Shown here piece after piece: positions 1 to 10,296 of a DNA stretch of 64,000 bases. The DNA lies in the NCBI GenBank assembly GCA_963667875.2, contig CAXXGC010000012.1, positions 62,001 to 126,000 on the forward strand, written 5' to 3'. Below the pieces are notes generated by a model. The model was not told where the DNA came from and ran no database searches. It saw nothing but the letters and a program-made list of their open reading frames with translations. The position numbers were made by a program, and so were the translations under genes. This DNA is from JAEXOD01 sp963667875. GTDB lineage: Bacteria > Bacteroidota > Ignavibacteria > Ignavibacteriales > Melioribacteraceae. The number at the start of each line of letters is the position of its first letter. Position 1 is the stretch's first letter.

Positions 1-67
1 TTATTATATAAATCACTTATTTCTTTTAATTCATAATTCACCATTCATAATTCATAATTGTTTTATC
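1..67. repeat. AT-rich intergenic repeat module (TTCATAATTCA type)
   Basis: The stretch downstream of the aldehyde dehydrogenase contains tandem degenerate copies of TTCATAATTCA. The same motif, in either orientation, recurs near 43617-43650, 43965-43990, 46575-46605 and 46935-46950. It looks like one module of the intergenic repeat family described elsewhere in this window. No gene is visible here. Confidence 0.5.
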
Positions 68-1438
68 TCATTTAATCCAAACTGTTTTAATATTTACAAA
101 TTCTTTAATTCCGTAGTGGGAAAGTTCGCGTCCGTAACCTGACATGTTAATTCCGCCGAAAGGCAGACGCGGATCGGATTTTACCAGTCCGTTTACAAAA
201 ACAGAACCGGAATTAATTAGAGGAATATATCTTTTTGCTTTTTCAATATTGTTGGTCCACAACGAAGCACCTAACCCAAAACAGGTATCATTTGCAATAT
301 TAATCGCATCATCTTCATCTTCTGCCTTAATTATTGAAGCCACAGGACCAAATATTTCCTGATCGTAAGCAGGTTGTCCTTTTTTTACATTGGTTAACAC
401 AGTATGTTCAAAATAAAATCCGTTACCCATTATTTTATTACCACCAAAAGCAATAACTGCTCCCTGATTAACAGATTCGACAACTTGATTTTTCAGCTCA
501 TCTAATAAATCTTCGCGTGCTATTGGACCTAAATCGGTATTGTAATCCATTGGATCGCCAATTTTTATTTTTCGCATCTCGACAGTAAATAATTGTAAAA
601 AACTTTCATAAACACTTTTTACAATAATAAATCTCTTAGCGGCAATACAACTTTGTCCGTTATTTAATAGTCGTGCAATAACAGCGGTTTTTGCGGCTGT
701 TTCTAAATCCGCATCCTCCAAAATTATAAATGGGTCACTTCCCCCAAGCTCCATAACTGTCTTTTTTAAATTGGCACCGCATAAGCCGGCTACCGTTTTA
801 CCGGCAAATTCGCTTCCTGTTAATGTTGCTGCTTTAATTAAAGGATTATTTATTACATCGGTAACCTGATTAGGTCCTATTAATAAGGTTCTGAAGCAGT
901 CTTTTGGAAAACCGGCCTCGTAAAAAATCTCTTCAATTGCTAAAGCTGACTGTGGAACATTTGATGCATGTTTTAATAAACAAACATTTCCGGCCATTAA
1001 AGCGGGGGCTGCAAATCTAAACACCTGCCAAAATGGAAAATTCCATGGCATAACAGCCAAAATTATTCCAAGCGGATCAAATTGCACATAACTTTCTGCT
1101 GCATCGGTAGCAATAATTTCTTTTTTTAATATAAACTCGGTGTTTTCTGCATAATAATTGCAGACCCATGCGCATTTTTCAACTTCGGCAACGGCCTGTT
1201 TTATAGGTTTGCCCATTTCTGAAACTAATATTTTCCCGTAGCATTCTTTTTTTTCAATTAATATAGAGGCTGCTTTTTTTAATAAACATCCTCTATCATT
1301 ATACGAAACATTTTTCCATCTCAGCCATTGATTATATGTGTTATTAATAATCTCGGTTACTTGAATTGGATTATACTCGGTAAATTCTTTTTCGGTTAAT
1401 CCGGTTGCGGGGTTAATAGATTTAATAGACATATTCAC
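68..1438 (-). CDS. NAD(P)-dependent aldehyde dehydrogenase, succinate-semialdehyde dehydrogenase-like
   Basis: This 456-residue protein covers a full ALDH fold and should oxidise an aldehyde to its acid using NAD(P)+. The catalytic Cys lies in GQSCIAAKR (about residue 263) and the general base Glu in VMELGGSDP (about residue 229). MPWNFPFWQ is the usual nucleotide-binding-region motif, and the C-terminal part has PFGGINMSGYGRE. The short length and these motif variants match the succinate-semialdehyde dehydrogenase group, but the substrate is not proven by sequence. A second Met sits at codon 3. It lies 6 bp downstream of a methyltransferase on the same strand and may be co-transcribed, without an obvious metabolic link. 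Confidence 0.93.
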   Translation of the reverse strand: MNMSIKSINPATGLTEKEFTEYNPIQVTEIINNTYNQWLRWKNVSYNDRGCLLKKAASILIEKKECYGKILVSEMGKPIKQAVAEVEKCAWVCNYYAENTEFILKKEIIATDAAESYVQFDPLGIILAVMPWNFPFWQVFRFAAPALMAGNVCLLKHASNVPQSALAIEEIFYEAGFPKDCFRTLLIGPNQVTDVINNPLIKAATLTGSEFAGKTVAGLCGANLKKTVMELGGSDPFIILEDADLETAAKTAVIARLLNNGQSCIAAKRFIIVKSVYESFLQLFTVEMRKIKIGDPMDYNTDLGPIAREDLLDELKNQVVESVNQGAVIAFGGNKIMGNGFYFEHTVLTNVKKGQPAYDQEIFGPVASIIKAEDEDDAINIANDTCFGLGASLWTNNIEKAKRYIPLINSGSVFVNGLVKSDPRLPFGGINMSGYGRELSHYGIKEFVNIKTVWIK

Positions 1439-1444
1439 TCCATA

Positions 1445-2341
1445 TTATTTTATTGCATAAATTCGCATTCCACTGCTTATAAAATGATTTATAAAACGAA
1501 CAATCTCAAATATTATTCTTCTAAAGGGATTTTTTGGTTTATATTTATCGGGTTCAATAATATTAAATTTTAATAAAAAATTCATCAACAAATCGCCTTG
1601 GTTTGTTACAATTATTTTGCTGAATCCGGCTTCTTTAAGAAAATTATAGATGGTTTTGGGTGAAAAAATAAAGATATGACCTTTTGGCATAAAATAAAAC
1701 CAGTTGGAACCGCGCAATTTCCTTTCCGGGCAGTTATAATTTCCGGTTGTTAAAAATAATAATCCTCCCGGCAATAATAATTTATGCATTATTGATAATG
1801 CGGTTTTGGGATCGGGGAGGTGTTCAATAACTTCTTTTGCAGATATTACGTCAAACGAATTTTCTTTAAATGAATTCGAAAAAATTGAATTGTTTTGAAC
1901 ATTTAGACCTTTGGAAATGGCAAAATCAACTGCAAATGAGGATAATTCAAGGCCAAGTGTTTTGAAATTTTGTTTTTTTGCCTTAAATAAAAATAATCCC
2001 ATTCCGCAGCCAATATCCAAAAGTGAAATATTTTTTGAATCTTGTTTTTTAAGAAAACTTTTAATTGTAGAGACATCCCAATCGGAAAGCGTGATTTTTT
2101 CGCTTTCGGTTAAAAATTCGGCCTCATATTGCACGCTTTTATCAAATCCTTTGCCTGTAAAATAGTCGTCATTATATAATTTATTAATTGCTTCCGAACT
2201 GAGACGCGGATTTACGTACACAAGTCCACATTTACTGCACTTTACAATATTAAATCCTTCTTTAATATAAACGGTTTTAGTATCATTGCAGGAACAAAAA
2301 TTACATTTTACAACTTCAAAATCAGTATTCATTATTTTCAA
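1445..2341 (-). CDS. Class I SAM-dependent methyltransferase with N-terminal zinc ribbon
   Basis: The N-terminus holds a Cys cluster (CNFCSC about residues 13-18, then CSKC about 35-38) followed by GLVYVNPR. This is the zinc-ribbon lead-in found in many methyltransferases next to surface-polysaccharide genes. The Rossmann core follows, with SAM motif I LLDIGCGMGLF near residue 105, the acidic residue in LGLELS, and KEVIEHLPDP as the post-II region. The C-terminal part (about 215-298) is a lid typical of the Methyltransf_23 group. The substrate is unknown; lipid, sugar or small-molecule methylation are all possible. It is the likely first gene of a two-gene minus-strand unit. Confidence 0.85.
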   Translation of the reverse strand: MKIMNTDFEVVKCNFCSCNDTKTVYIKEGFNIVKCSKCGLVYVNPRLSSEAINKLYNDDYFTGKGFDKSVQYEAEFLTESEKITLSDWDVSTIKSFLKKQDSKNISLLDIGCGMGLFLFKAKKQNFKTLGLELSSFAVDFAISKGLNVQNNSIFSNSFKENSFDVISAKEVIEHLPDPKTALSIMHKLLLPGGLLFLTTGNYNCPERKLRGSNWFYFMPKGHIFIFSPKTIYNFLKEAGFSKIIVTNQGDLLMNFLLKFNIIEPDKYKPKNPFRRIIFEIVRFINHFISSGMRIYAIK

Positions 2342-2481
2342 TTATTGTTTAATTATTAGGCTACTAACTTACAAAAAAGTAAAATAACTTTATAAATAAT
2401 AATTATGGTTAAAAAAATTATTTTACTTATGTAATAATTTAAGTATATTAATTAAATAATATAAATAAATCAATTTACTTT

Positions 2482-2922
2482 ATGCTAAAAAAGCGTTTTT
2501 CAATAAAATCTAATTATTACAATGTCGTTCCTGTCAGTAAAGAGATTCGTTTGTTTTTAGTCGAAAACTTTATTAATGAAACCGATTGTAATGATATTGA
2601 AATTTGTATAATGGAAACTCTTAATAATGTTATTAAACATTCGTATAAAGAATTAGACACTGAATATATTGAAATTGAAGTAGTTTTTGATACAAATAAA
2701 CTTGAAATAAACGTTAAAGATAAAGGCATTTCAAGAAAAAACATAAACAAACCCACACTGGATTATGATCCTGATAATATAATGGAACTTCCTGAAAATG
2801 GAATGGGATTATATATAATTGATCAATTGATGGACGATACGAAATATTATATAAATGATGATATAAATACTTTTATTATGATTAAATCTGTGGCTATAAA
2901 TGGGGATTATGAAAAAAAATAA
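2482..2922 (+). CDS. RsbW-like anti-sigma/serine kinase ATPase (HATPase_c_2)
   Basis: This 146-residue protein is a stand-alone GHKL ATPase. The N-box is ETLNNVIKHSY (about residues 48-58), the G1 box VKDKGIS and the G2 region PENGMGLYII. There is no dimerisation or phospho-acceptor helix, so it resembles RsbW/SpoIIAB-type kinases that phosphorylate STAS anti-anti-sigma proteins or act as partner-switch regulators. No STAS partner gene lies next to it. Its 3' end overlaps the next kinase gene by about 14-23 bp, which suggests translational coupling and shared output. The partner is unknown. Confidence 0.85.
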   Translation: MLKKRFSIKSNYYNVVPVSKEIRLFLVENFINETDCNDIEICIMETLNNVIKHSYKELDTEYIEIEVVFDTNKLEINVKDKGISRKNINKPTLDYDPDNIMELPENGMGLYIIDQLMDDTKYYINDDINTFIMIKSVAINGDYEKK

Positions 2923-5900
2923 AAACATTTTTTTGTTGATATTTTTAATTATTGGGCTAAATACTTTTGCTGTTGAAAATGGGAAAAAACTTATAATTGG
3001 GATAGTTGCAAACAGGGGTGAAAGTAAGTGTATTGAACAATGGCAGCCAACAATAAATTATCTGGATTCGTTATTAAGTGATTACAAAGTAATATTAAAA
3101 CCGCTTTCTTATTCAAATGCCGAAAATGTGATTAAAAATGGAGAAGTCGATTTTGTTTATTGTAATCCTGCTATGTATATTAACTTCGAAACCAAATATC
3201 AAACATCAAAACTTGCTTCAATAATTTATCAACGTGGTTACAAAAAAAATGAAAATTTTGGCGGAGTATTGTTTTGTAAAGTTGATAAAAAAATATATGC
3301 AATTAACGATTTACAAGGGAAAAAAATTGCCGCATCAAATAAATTATCGTTTGGCGGCTGGGTAGCGGTTTATAACGAATTTAAAGAACACAAATTTGAT
3401 CCGTATAAAATGTGTTCGGAAATAAAGTTTTTGGAAACTCACGATTCTGTAGTATACGCTGTAAAAAAAAACGAATTTGATGCCGGAATTGTTAGAACAG
3501 AAACTCTTGAGCGAATGCAAAATGAGGGAATTATAAATCTTAGAGATTATAGAATAATTAATCAAGATTTGAATTACCAAATTGCCAAAAAATATCATCT
3601 GCTTTTGAGCAGCAAATTATATCCCGAATGGGTTTTTGCTAAATTAGAACATACCCCAACCGAAATTGCAAAAGTAATAACAAGATTATTGTTTGAAATA
3701 AAAGAAAATTCAATACCGGCAATAAAAGGTAATTATACCGGGTTTACCGTTCCTGCCAATCTTATTACAGTAGAAAAAATTGTTAGAGATCTTCGATTGC
3801 CTCCTTATGAAATGTTTCCTCCCAGCAATTTTCATTCAATTGTACGACAAAACAATATTTTTTCTGTTATTGTTATGGTTCTTTTGGTTTTTGCAATTAT
3901 GATAGTTCTTTTTACATTTAATCTTAATAGAAAACTCAGCACTTCAAAAATTTTATTAGACAAACAGTTAAAAGAAAAAGAAAAAATTCAAGAAGAGATT
4001 AATGAAGAATCAAAAAAAATAAAACTTATTCTAAAATATATGCATCAAGGATTGATTCTGGTTAATAAGGATGGTGATGTTGTTGAAACCAACGACAGGT
4101 TATTTGATTTGTTAAATTTTCCAAAGGAACAGTTTACTAAAAACAGCAAATTAAAAGATCTGTTTTTGTTATGGTCAAAGAACAACAAAATTTCTAATAA
4201 TATAGTGGAAAATATTATTGCAAATATTGCTAATAAGAAATCAAAAAACACGGAATTTGCAGTAAATAACAGAATAATGGAAGCACATCACGATTTTTTA
4301 ATAGATGGAAGTTGTATTCATACCATTACAGATATTACAGAACGAATAAATTATGAAAATGAATTAAAAGCAAGCGAAGAGAGATATAGGTTAATTGCCG
4401 AAAATACTACGGATGTAATTTGGAATATTGATAAAAGTTTAAATATAACATACGTTAGTCCTTTAGTTACTAAACTAACAGGTTATGAAACTGAAGAGTA
4501 TCTAAGTAAAAGATTAGATGAGATATTAACCAAAGAATCGTATGAAAAAATAATTAAAGTTGCAAAAATTGCGTTCGAAAATCTGGAAGCAATTAAAAAC
4601 TTACACCTCGAATTTGAGCACTATTCAAAAGACGGTACAACAATTTGGTTTGAAACCTCTTTAGGCACTGTATTAAATCAAGACGGGACATTAAATTATT
4701 TTACGGGCGTTTCCAGAAACATTAACGAAAAGAAAAAATTTGAGAAAGAATTAAAGGAAAATGAAGAAAAGTTTCGGCTTACTTTTGATCAATCTCCAAT
4801 TGGAGCCGTAATTATTGACTTGGATTTAAATATAAGAAAAACCAATAAAGCATTACGTAATTTTTTAAATTATTCGATAGATGAAATTTGTTCGCTAAAT
4901 TATTTTGATCTTTTAACTAGAACAGAAAATGAATTATCCCAAGATCAACTGCGGGAATTTATTAAAGGTGAAAATCCCAATGCTAAAAAAGAATTAAAAT
5001 TTTTCACAAAGGATCTGGTGGAAGTGTGGGGTAAAATATCGGTAGGTGTTGTAAAAAACGAAAAAGGGAAGCCGTTATATTATCTGCATTTAATAGAAGA
5101 TATTACTGATAAAAAAAGGGTTGAAACTTATATTAAAGCTACAGACATGCAGTTTAGGCAGGTATGGGAAAATTCTTTTGACGGTATGCGTTTAACAGAT
5201 AGTGATGGAACAATTGTTTTAGTAAATAATTCCTTCTGTAGACTTGTAAAAATGGAAGCATGGGATTTAATAGGTAAACCGTTTTCTGTTATTTATTTAG
5301 AAGAAGAACAAAAAAAGATTTATGAAAAAGGTTATGAAAGAATAAACAACCAAATTGTGGAAATGAGCTTTGAAAGAGAATTAACTTTATGGAATTATGA
5401 AAAGGTTTGGTTTGAATTATCCAATTCATATGTGGAGCTTGAAAACAAACCAAAGTTACTTCTCAGTATTTTCCATGATATCACAAAACGAAAAGCAGCT
5501 GAAGAAGCTATAAAAGAGTACTCTAATCAACTTGAAGAAGTAAATGCTTCAAAAGATAAGTTTTTTTCCATAATTGCCCATGAGCTAAAAAGTCCATTCC
5601 AGGGATCTTTGGGTATTTCATCCTTATTGGCTAGAGATGTTGAATATCTTGAAAAATCGGAAATTTCGGAAATGGCGGAAGGTCTAAACAAATCGTTAAT
5701 TAATCAATATAATTTACTTAAAAATCTGTTAGATTGGTCAAGGCTTCAAACCGGGCGTATGGTTTATACTCCTCAAAAAGTTGACCTGGGTGAACAAATT
5801 CAAAAAGTAATTAAACTTTTAGAAAATAATTATGTTCAAAAGAGGATAAAAATAAATTATATTATGGATAATAAAGTTTTTGTTTTTGCTGATGAAAATA

Positions 5901-6238
5901 TGGTATTTACTGTTTTACAAAATTTAGTGGCAAATGCTATTAAATTTACAAATTTTGATGGAAATATTAACATTAATACCAAAATGTACGATAATAAAGT
6001 TGAAACTTCGGTTGTTGATAATGGGGTTGGTATTGAAGAAAAAGATATGGAAAGTATTTTCAAAATTGATAATCAGCATTCAACAATGGGTACAAACAAA
6101 GAAACAGGTACAGGTTTAGGTTTGATTTTGTGTAAAGAGATGATTGAAAAGAACAAAGGGAAAATTTGGGTTAATAGTAAAGTTAACCAAGGAAGTGCTT
6201 TTAGTTTTTTATTGCCAGTTTTTAACTGCTTTGATTAA
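2909..6238 (+). CDS. Membrane sensor histidine kinase with periplasmic PhnD-like binding domain and multiple PAS domains
   Basis: I prefer the ATG at 2909 (MKKNKN...) over the one at 2900, because GGGG lies just upstream and the signal peptide then begins with lysines. After the signal peptide comes a PhnD/phosphonate-type solute-binding domain (about residues 25-300; GKKIAAS and DFVYCNPAMY are visible). A membrane span follows near 320-345, then about four PAS-type segments (roughly 370-870), and a HisKA domain with His in IIAHELKSP near residue 890. The HATPase has NLVANAIKF, DNGVGIEEK and TGTGLGLILCKEM. There is no receiver domain, so phosphate must pass to a separate regulator. The architecture resembles TtrS-like kinases that bind a small anion; the ligand is unknown. 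Confidence 0.9.
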   Translation: MKKNKNIFLLIFLIIGLNTFAVENGKKLIIGIVANRGESKCIEQWQPTINYLDSLLSDYKVILKPLSYSNAENVIKNGEVDFVYCNPAMYINFETKYQTSKLASIIYQRGYKKNENFGGVLFCKVDKKIYAINDLQGKKIAASNKLSFGGWVAVYNEFKEHKFDPYKMCSEIKFLETHDSVVYAVKKNEFDAGIVRTETLERMQNEGIINLRDYRIINQDLNYQIAKKYHLLLSSKLYPEWVFAKLEHTPTEIAKVITRLLFEIKENSIPAIKGNYTGFTVPANLITVEKIVRDLRLPPYEMFPPSNFHSIVRQNNIFSVIVMVLLVFAIMIVLFTFNLNRKLSTSKILLDKQLKEKEKIQEEINEESKKIKLILKYMHQGLILVNKDGDVVETNDRLFDLLNFPKEQFTKNSKLKDLFLLWSKNNKISNNIVENIIANIANKKSKNTEFAVNNRIMEAHHDFLIDGSCIHTITDITERINYENELKASEERYRLIAENTTDVIWNIDKSLNITYVSPLVTKLTGYETEEYLSKRLDEILTKESYEKIIKVAKIAFENLEAIKNLHLEFEHYSKDGTTIWFETSLGTVLNQDGTLNYFTGVSRNINEKKKFEKELKENEEKFRLTFDQSPIGAVIIDLDLNIRKTNKALRNFLNYSIDEICSLNYFDLLTRTENELSQDQLREFIKGENPNAKKELKFFTKDLVEVWGKISVGVVKNEKGKPLYYLHLIEDITDKKRVETYIKATDMQFRQVWENSFDGMRLTDSDGTIVLVNNSFCRLVKMEAWDLIGKPFSVIYLEEEQKKIYEKGYERINNQIVEMSFERELTLWNYEKVWFELSNSYVELENKPKLLLSIFHDITKRKAAEEAIKEYSNQLEEVNASKDKFFSIIAHELKSPFQGSLGISSLLARDVEYLEKSEISEMAEGLNKSLINQYNLLKNLLDWSRLQTGRMVYTPQKVDLGEQIQKVIKLLENNYVQKRIKINYIMDNKVFVFADENMVFTVLQNLVANAIKFTNFDGNININTKMYDNKVETSVVDNGVGIEEKDMESIFKIDNQHSTMGTNKETGTGLGLILCKEMIEKNKGKIWVNSKVNQGSAFSFLLPVFNCFD

Positions 6239-6247
6239 GGAGCAATT

Positions 6248-8737
6248 ATGAAAATTCAGACCAAAATTATTCTTTTTATATTGATTATTGCTTTTATATT
6301 CTCGGCAACCATTTATTATTTCTATAAATCCGAAATTACCAAAATGTCGCTTCAAGCTAACGAACTAAAAGCTGAAAAAAGTGTTCTTCTTGAAAAAGCA
6401 GTTGATGTTTTAGGAAAAAGTTTATACAATTATTCGTATGATTACACGTATTGGGATGAAATGGTGGGTTTTGTTAAAACACGAAGTTTGCTTTGGGCAA
6501 AAGAAAATATTGATAATTCGTTAGATGTCTTCAATGCCCAAGCCGCATGGGTGTTGAATAAAAATTTTGAATTAATATATAAAACCAATATTGATGATGA
6601 TCCGGAATTTTACAAACTTCCGGTTTCGGAAAAAGAATTGGGAAAAATGTTCGCCGCCACTTATTTTCACCATTTTTTTATTAATACCTCAAAGGGTATA
6701 ATGGAAATTAGAACAGCACCTATTCAAAGAGGAACCGATTATGAAAGAGTGACTACTCCGTCAGGATATTTTATAGTCGGAAGAATCTGGGATGCTGATT
6801 ATATTAATGAAATAAAGATACTTACACAATCGAATATTAATTTAATATTTCTTGATTCGTTAGGCCAAAAAATAAAAATTGATTCAGGAACAGGTATTTT
6901 TTGTTATAAATCGCTTAAAAACTATCAAAACACTCCAATTGCAAAATTGACTTCTAAAGCCGAACCGCTTGGGATTAAAGAATCTCAAAATATATTTATA
7001 TATCAATTGATATATACTATTGTTTTTGCGATAGTGTTTTTAGTATTAATTTGGCTGTTTTTAATAAAATTTATAAATAATCCATTAAGGTTAATTTCCC
7101 GGAGTCTAAATACCGGCGATATGAACCTGTTAAAAGAATTAAGAAAAGGTTCTAACGAATTTAGCGATTTGGCTAAGATAATTGATGAATTTTTTATTCA
7201 AAAAGATAATTTAATTAAGGAAATAAGTGATAAAGAAACAGCACAAGAGACATTAAAGCAACATGAAGAGCTTTTGCATACATTAATTGATTCAATGCCT
7301 GATATAGTTTGCTTTAAAGACGGTGAAGGAAGATGGCTGGAAGCAAATAAATTTGATTTGGAATTATTTGAACTTACCAATATAAATTATATTGGTAAAA
7401 AAGATTCCGATTTGGCCCAATATAGTGATTTTTATAGGGATGCGTTTTTAGGCTGTGAAGATTCCGATGAAATTGCCTGGAAAGCCCAAACAATTTCACG
7501 CGGAGAAGAAACAATCCCTAAAAAAGATGGAACATTTTTAATTTTTGATATTATTAAAGTACCTTTATTTTATCCCGATGGAGAGCGAAAGGGTTTAGTT
7601 GTAATAGGACGTGATATTACAGGTCGTAAAATGTCGGAAAGAGCATTACTTGAAAGTGAAACAAAATACAGAAAAATATTTGAAAATGTGCAGGATGTAT
7701 TTTATCAGGCTAATTTAGAGGGTAAAATTGTTGAAATAAGTCCTTCCATTGAAAGATATACCGGGCACACACGCGAAAATTTGATTGGTGCAGATATTAC
7801 GGAATTGTATTATAATCCTTCTGATAGAGAAAGGTTATTATATTATCTTAACAAACTTGGTGAACTTACGGATTACGAAGTAACCTTAAGACAAAGGAAT
7901 GGACTGCCTATAAACATGAGCGTAAATACACATCATTTATTAGATGCTGATGGTAACATTATTGGAGTTGAAGGTTCGCTGCGTGATGCCACAGAACGAA
8001 AAATAGCCGAACAGGAATTGCGGAAAGCCAAAGATAAAGCCGAAGAATCCGAAAAATTAAAATCCGAGTTTTTGGCTCAAATGTCGCATGAAATACGTAC
8101 ACCAATTAATGCAATTTTAAGTTTTTCCAGTTTGATACGCGATGAACTTGAAGATAAGGTAGAACCCGATTTGCAGACAGCTTTTTCGATAATTAAACGT
8201 GCCGGAAGAAGAATTATAAGAACAATTGACTTGATATTAAATATGTCGGAAATTCAAACCGATACTTATGACGCACATTTCAAATTAGTTGATATCTATG
8301 AAGATATTGTTGAAAAAAATTATGAAGAATTAAAACATTATGCAAAAGAAAAAAGTATTGACCTTAAAATAAATAAATCGACAAACCAAACATTTTTAAT
8401 AGTTGATGAATATACTATTAATCAGATATTTAATAATTTAATAGATAATGCAATAAAATATACAATTATCGGCTCTGTGGAAATTAATTTATTTACTGAT
8501 GACCTGCATAGACTTAATGTTGAAGTGGTGGATACCGGAATAGGAATATCTACACAATACCTGCCAAATCTATTTACACCATTTTCGCAGGAGGAACAAG
8601 GATATACACGTAAATATGAAGGGAACGGATTGGGACTTGCGTTGGTTAAAAAGTATTGTGAATTAAATGGTGCTGCAATTGAAGTCGAAAGTGAAAAAGG
8701 GAAAGGTTCAACGTTTAGGGTCGTTTTTGCAAGATAA
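6248..8737 (+). CDS. Sensor histidine kinase with CHASE4-like periplasmic domain and two PAS domains
   Basis: 829 residues. An N-terminal membrane helix (about 5-25) is followed by an extracytoplasmic domain. Its DYTYWDEMVGF motif is characteristic of CHASE4. A second span lies near 250-275, then a HAMP-like linker, PAS domains near 338-460 and 473-590, and HisKA with MSHEIRTPIN near residue 612. The HATPase shows NLIDNAIKY, DTGIGIS and GNGLGLALVKKY. It starts 9 bp after the PhnD-fused kinase behind AAGGAG, so the two are probably co-expressed. No receiver domain or adjacent response regulator is present. Confidence 0.92.
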   Translation: MKIQTKIILFILIIAFIFSATIYYFYKSEITKMSLQANELKAEKSVLLEKAVDVLGKSLYNYSYDYTYWDEMVGFVKTRSLLWAKENIDNSLDVFNAQAAWVLNKNFELIYKTNIDDDPEFYKLPVSEKELGKMFAATYFHHFFINTSKGIMEIRTAPIQRGTDYERVTTPSGYFIVGRIWDADYINEIKILTQSNINLIFLDSLGQKIKIDSGTGIFCYKSLKNYQNTPIAKLTSKAEPLGIKESQNIFIYQLIYTIVFAIVFLVLIWLFLIKFINNPLRLISRSLNTGDMNLLKELRKGSNEFSDLAKIIDEFFIQKDNLIKEISDKETAQETLKQHEELLHTLIDSMPDIVCFKDGEGRWLEANKFDLELFELTNINYIGKKDSDLAQYSDFYRDAFLGCEDSDEIAWKAQTISRGEETIPKKDGTFLIFDIIKVPLFYPDGERKGLVVIGRDITGRKMSERALLESETKYRKIFENVQDVFYQANLEGKIVEISPSIERYTGHTRENLIGADITELYYNPSDRERLLYYLNKLGELTDYEVTLRQRNGLPINMSVNTHHLLDADGNIIGVEGSLRDATERKIAEQELRKAKDKAEESEKLKSEFLAQMSHEIRTPINAILSFSSLIRDELEDKVEPDLQTAFSIIKRAGRRIIRTIDLILNMSEIQTDTYDAHFKLVDIYEDIVEKNYEELKHYAKEKSIDLKINKSTNQTFLIVDEYTINQIFNNLIDNAIKYTIIGSVEINLFTDDLHRLNVEVVDTGIGISTQYLPNLFTPFSQEEQGYTRKYEGNGLGLALVKKYCELNGAAIEVESEKGKGSTFRVVFAR

Positions 8738-10295
8738 TAATTTATTGTCTTCGATATTTGTAAACATAGTTGCTTTATTTTTTGTTAATCAGGTCTTTTT
8801 ATGCAATCTGTTTGCCCAAGATTCAACTAAAAGTCAGGCAATTAAACCTACGGAAATTTGGGCAAAAAAACCGCTGGTCAAATCTGTTTACCCGCCATAT
8901 CCGTTAATGGCCGGATTTTTATTAGTAAAAGAAGCCAAAGGAGGAGATCCATTTGCCCAGCACGAGCTTGGTATAAGGTATATAATGGGAAATGGTTTCC
9001 CTGCAGATACCGTAATGGGAATAAATTGGCTAAAAAAAGCGGTTGTCTCCAATATTCCGGCGGCGCATTTTAATTACGGTATTATGCTTGTAAACGGTAT
9101 TGGTGTCAACTGGAATCCTTACGAGGCATATTATCACTTCAAATATGCGGCCGAATCCGGAATGCCTGAGGGGCAATATATGCTGGGTGTATTATATATT
9201 GACAACTTTGTGATAAGCAGAAATATAGCAAATGCTTTTTACTGGTTAAGACAAGCCGCGAAATCGGAATTTTTGCCGGCCAAAAATTTAATTGCCGAAC
9301 TTGAAAAAAGCGGTTATTCGGCACCGGTTGATTCGACAAAATTATTGGTTAACAAAGCCGATAGTGATGCATTAAATCAACAAACAACAATTTTGGATTC
9401 GGGTTTGGATTTTGAATTCCTGAATTTTGATAAAGACTCATCGGCAACTAAAAAAGATGATGATTTAGTAAACATATTACATAAAAAAAATATAAACGAG
9501 GTTAAAGAATTCCTTGGTTGTATTACAATAGGCAAAAATGATACTATCGATTCGGTGAAAAGTCAAACAATAATTGAAAATGCGGCAAAAAGCGGAAGCC
9601 CGGAAGCAATTTTCATTTTGGCAAATCAAAATTCTCAAAGTAATAAAAACATGGTTGAGGTTGTCGAAAACTACTTAAAAGCTTTAAGGCTTGGTTATAA
9701 TCAAGCAATATTTAGCATCAATAAAATAATTACCTCAAAAGGATTCAAAGATGAATTAAATAAAAAGGTATTAAAAAAAGAACCTTCGGCGCTTTATGTA
9801 ATTTCGCAATTAAGATTGGGAAACTTAATTTTTGATATTACTTTTGAACAAGCGATTGATTATCTAAAAGTATCTGCATTCAAAAAAAATGTTAATGCGT
9901 TAAACGAACTTGGCTTATCTTATTATTCGGGCAAATATGTTGATAAAGATAAAACTGCTGCAATAGCATTGTGGAATGATGCAATAAAACTTGGAGATAA
10001 TGAAGCAAAACAAAGAATTATTTTTACTAAAATGATAGACGGTTATGAAACTGTTTTGCCTGAGGATGTTAAATATATTATCTCTGAAGAAGAAAACGGA
10101 TCTGTATTAGCTTGCCCGGCAGTTGGATATGCTTATGAAAAAGCGATATTTGTTCCGCTTAAAAAAGCACTTGCCGTGCAATATTACAGAAAAGGCGCAC
10201 ATAGAGGAAACTCGTACGCTTATACACTATTAAAACGATTATATGACGAATTACGTCCTGTTGACGAGGATTTTATAATTTATAACGAGGAATAA
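8667..10295 (+). CDS. Secreted Sel1-like repeat protein
   Basis: The protein carries Sel1/TPR-like repeats. Examples are AQHELGIRYIMGNG, AAHFNYGIMLVNGIG and GQYMLGVLYI in the first third, with more repeats near residues 400-540. Such repeats form helical scaffolds for protein contacts. A hydrophobic stretch ending in CNLFAQDS looks like a signal peptide. The start is uncertain. The ATG at 8667 overlaps the kinase by 71 bp and gives a long basic n-region. A TTG at 8745 just after the kinase stop would begin directly at the hydrophobic segment. The gene follows two membrane kinases and may share their operon; its partner is not identifiable. Confidence 0.8.
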   Translation: MVLQLKSKVKKGKVQRLGSFLQDNNLLSSIFVNIVALFFVNQVFLCNLFAQDSTKSQAIKPTEIWAKKPLVKSVYPPYPLMAGFLLVKEAKGGDPFAQHELGIRYIMGNGFPADTVMGINWLKKAVVSNIPAAHFNYGIMLVNGIGVNWNPYEAYYHFKYAAESGMPEGQYMLGVLYIDNFVISRNIANAFYWLRQAAKSEFLPAKNLIAELEKSGYSAPVDSTKLLVNKADSDALNQQTTILDSGLDFEFLNFDKDSSATKKDDDLVNILHKKNINEVKEFLGCITIGKNDTIDSVKSQTIIENAAKSGSPEAIFILANQNSQSNKNMVEVVENYLKALRLGYNQAIFSINKIITSKGFKDELNKKVLKKEPSALYVISQLRLGNLIFDITFEQAIDYLKVSAFKKNVNALNELGLSYYSGKYVDKDKTAAIALWNDAIKLGDNEAKQRIIFTKMIDGYETVLPEDVKYIISEEENGSVLACPAVGYAYEKAIFVPLKKALAVQYYRKGAHRGNSYAYTLLKRLYDELRPVDEDFIIYNEE

Positions 10296-10296
10296 T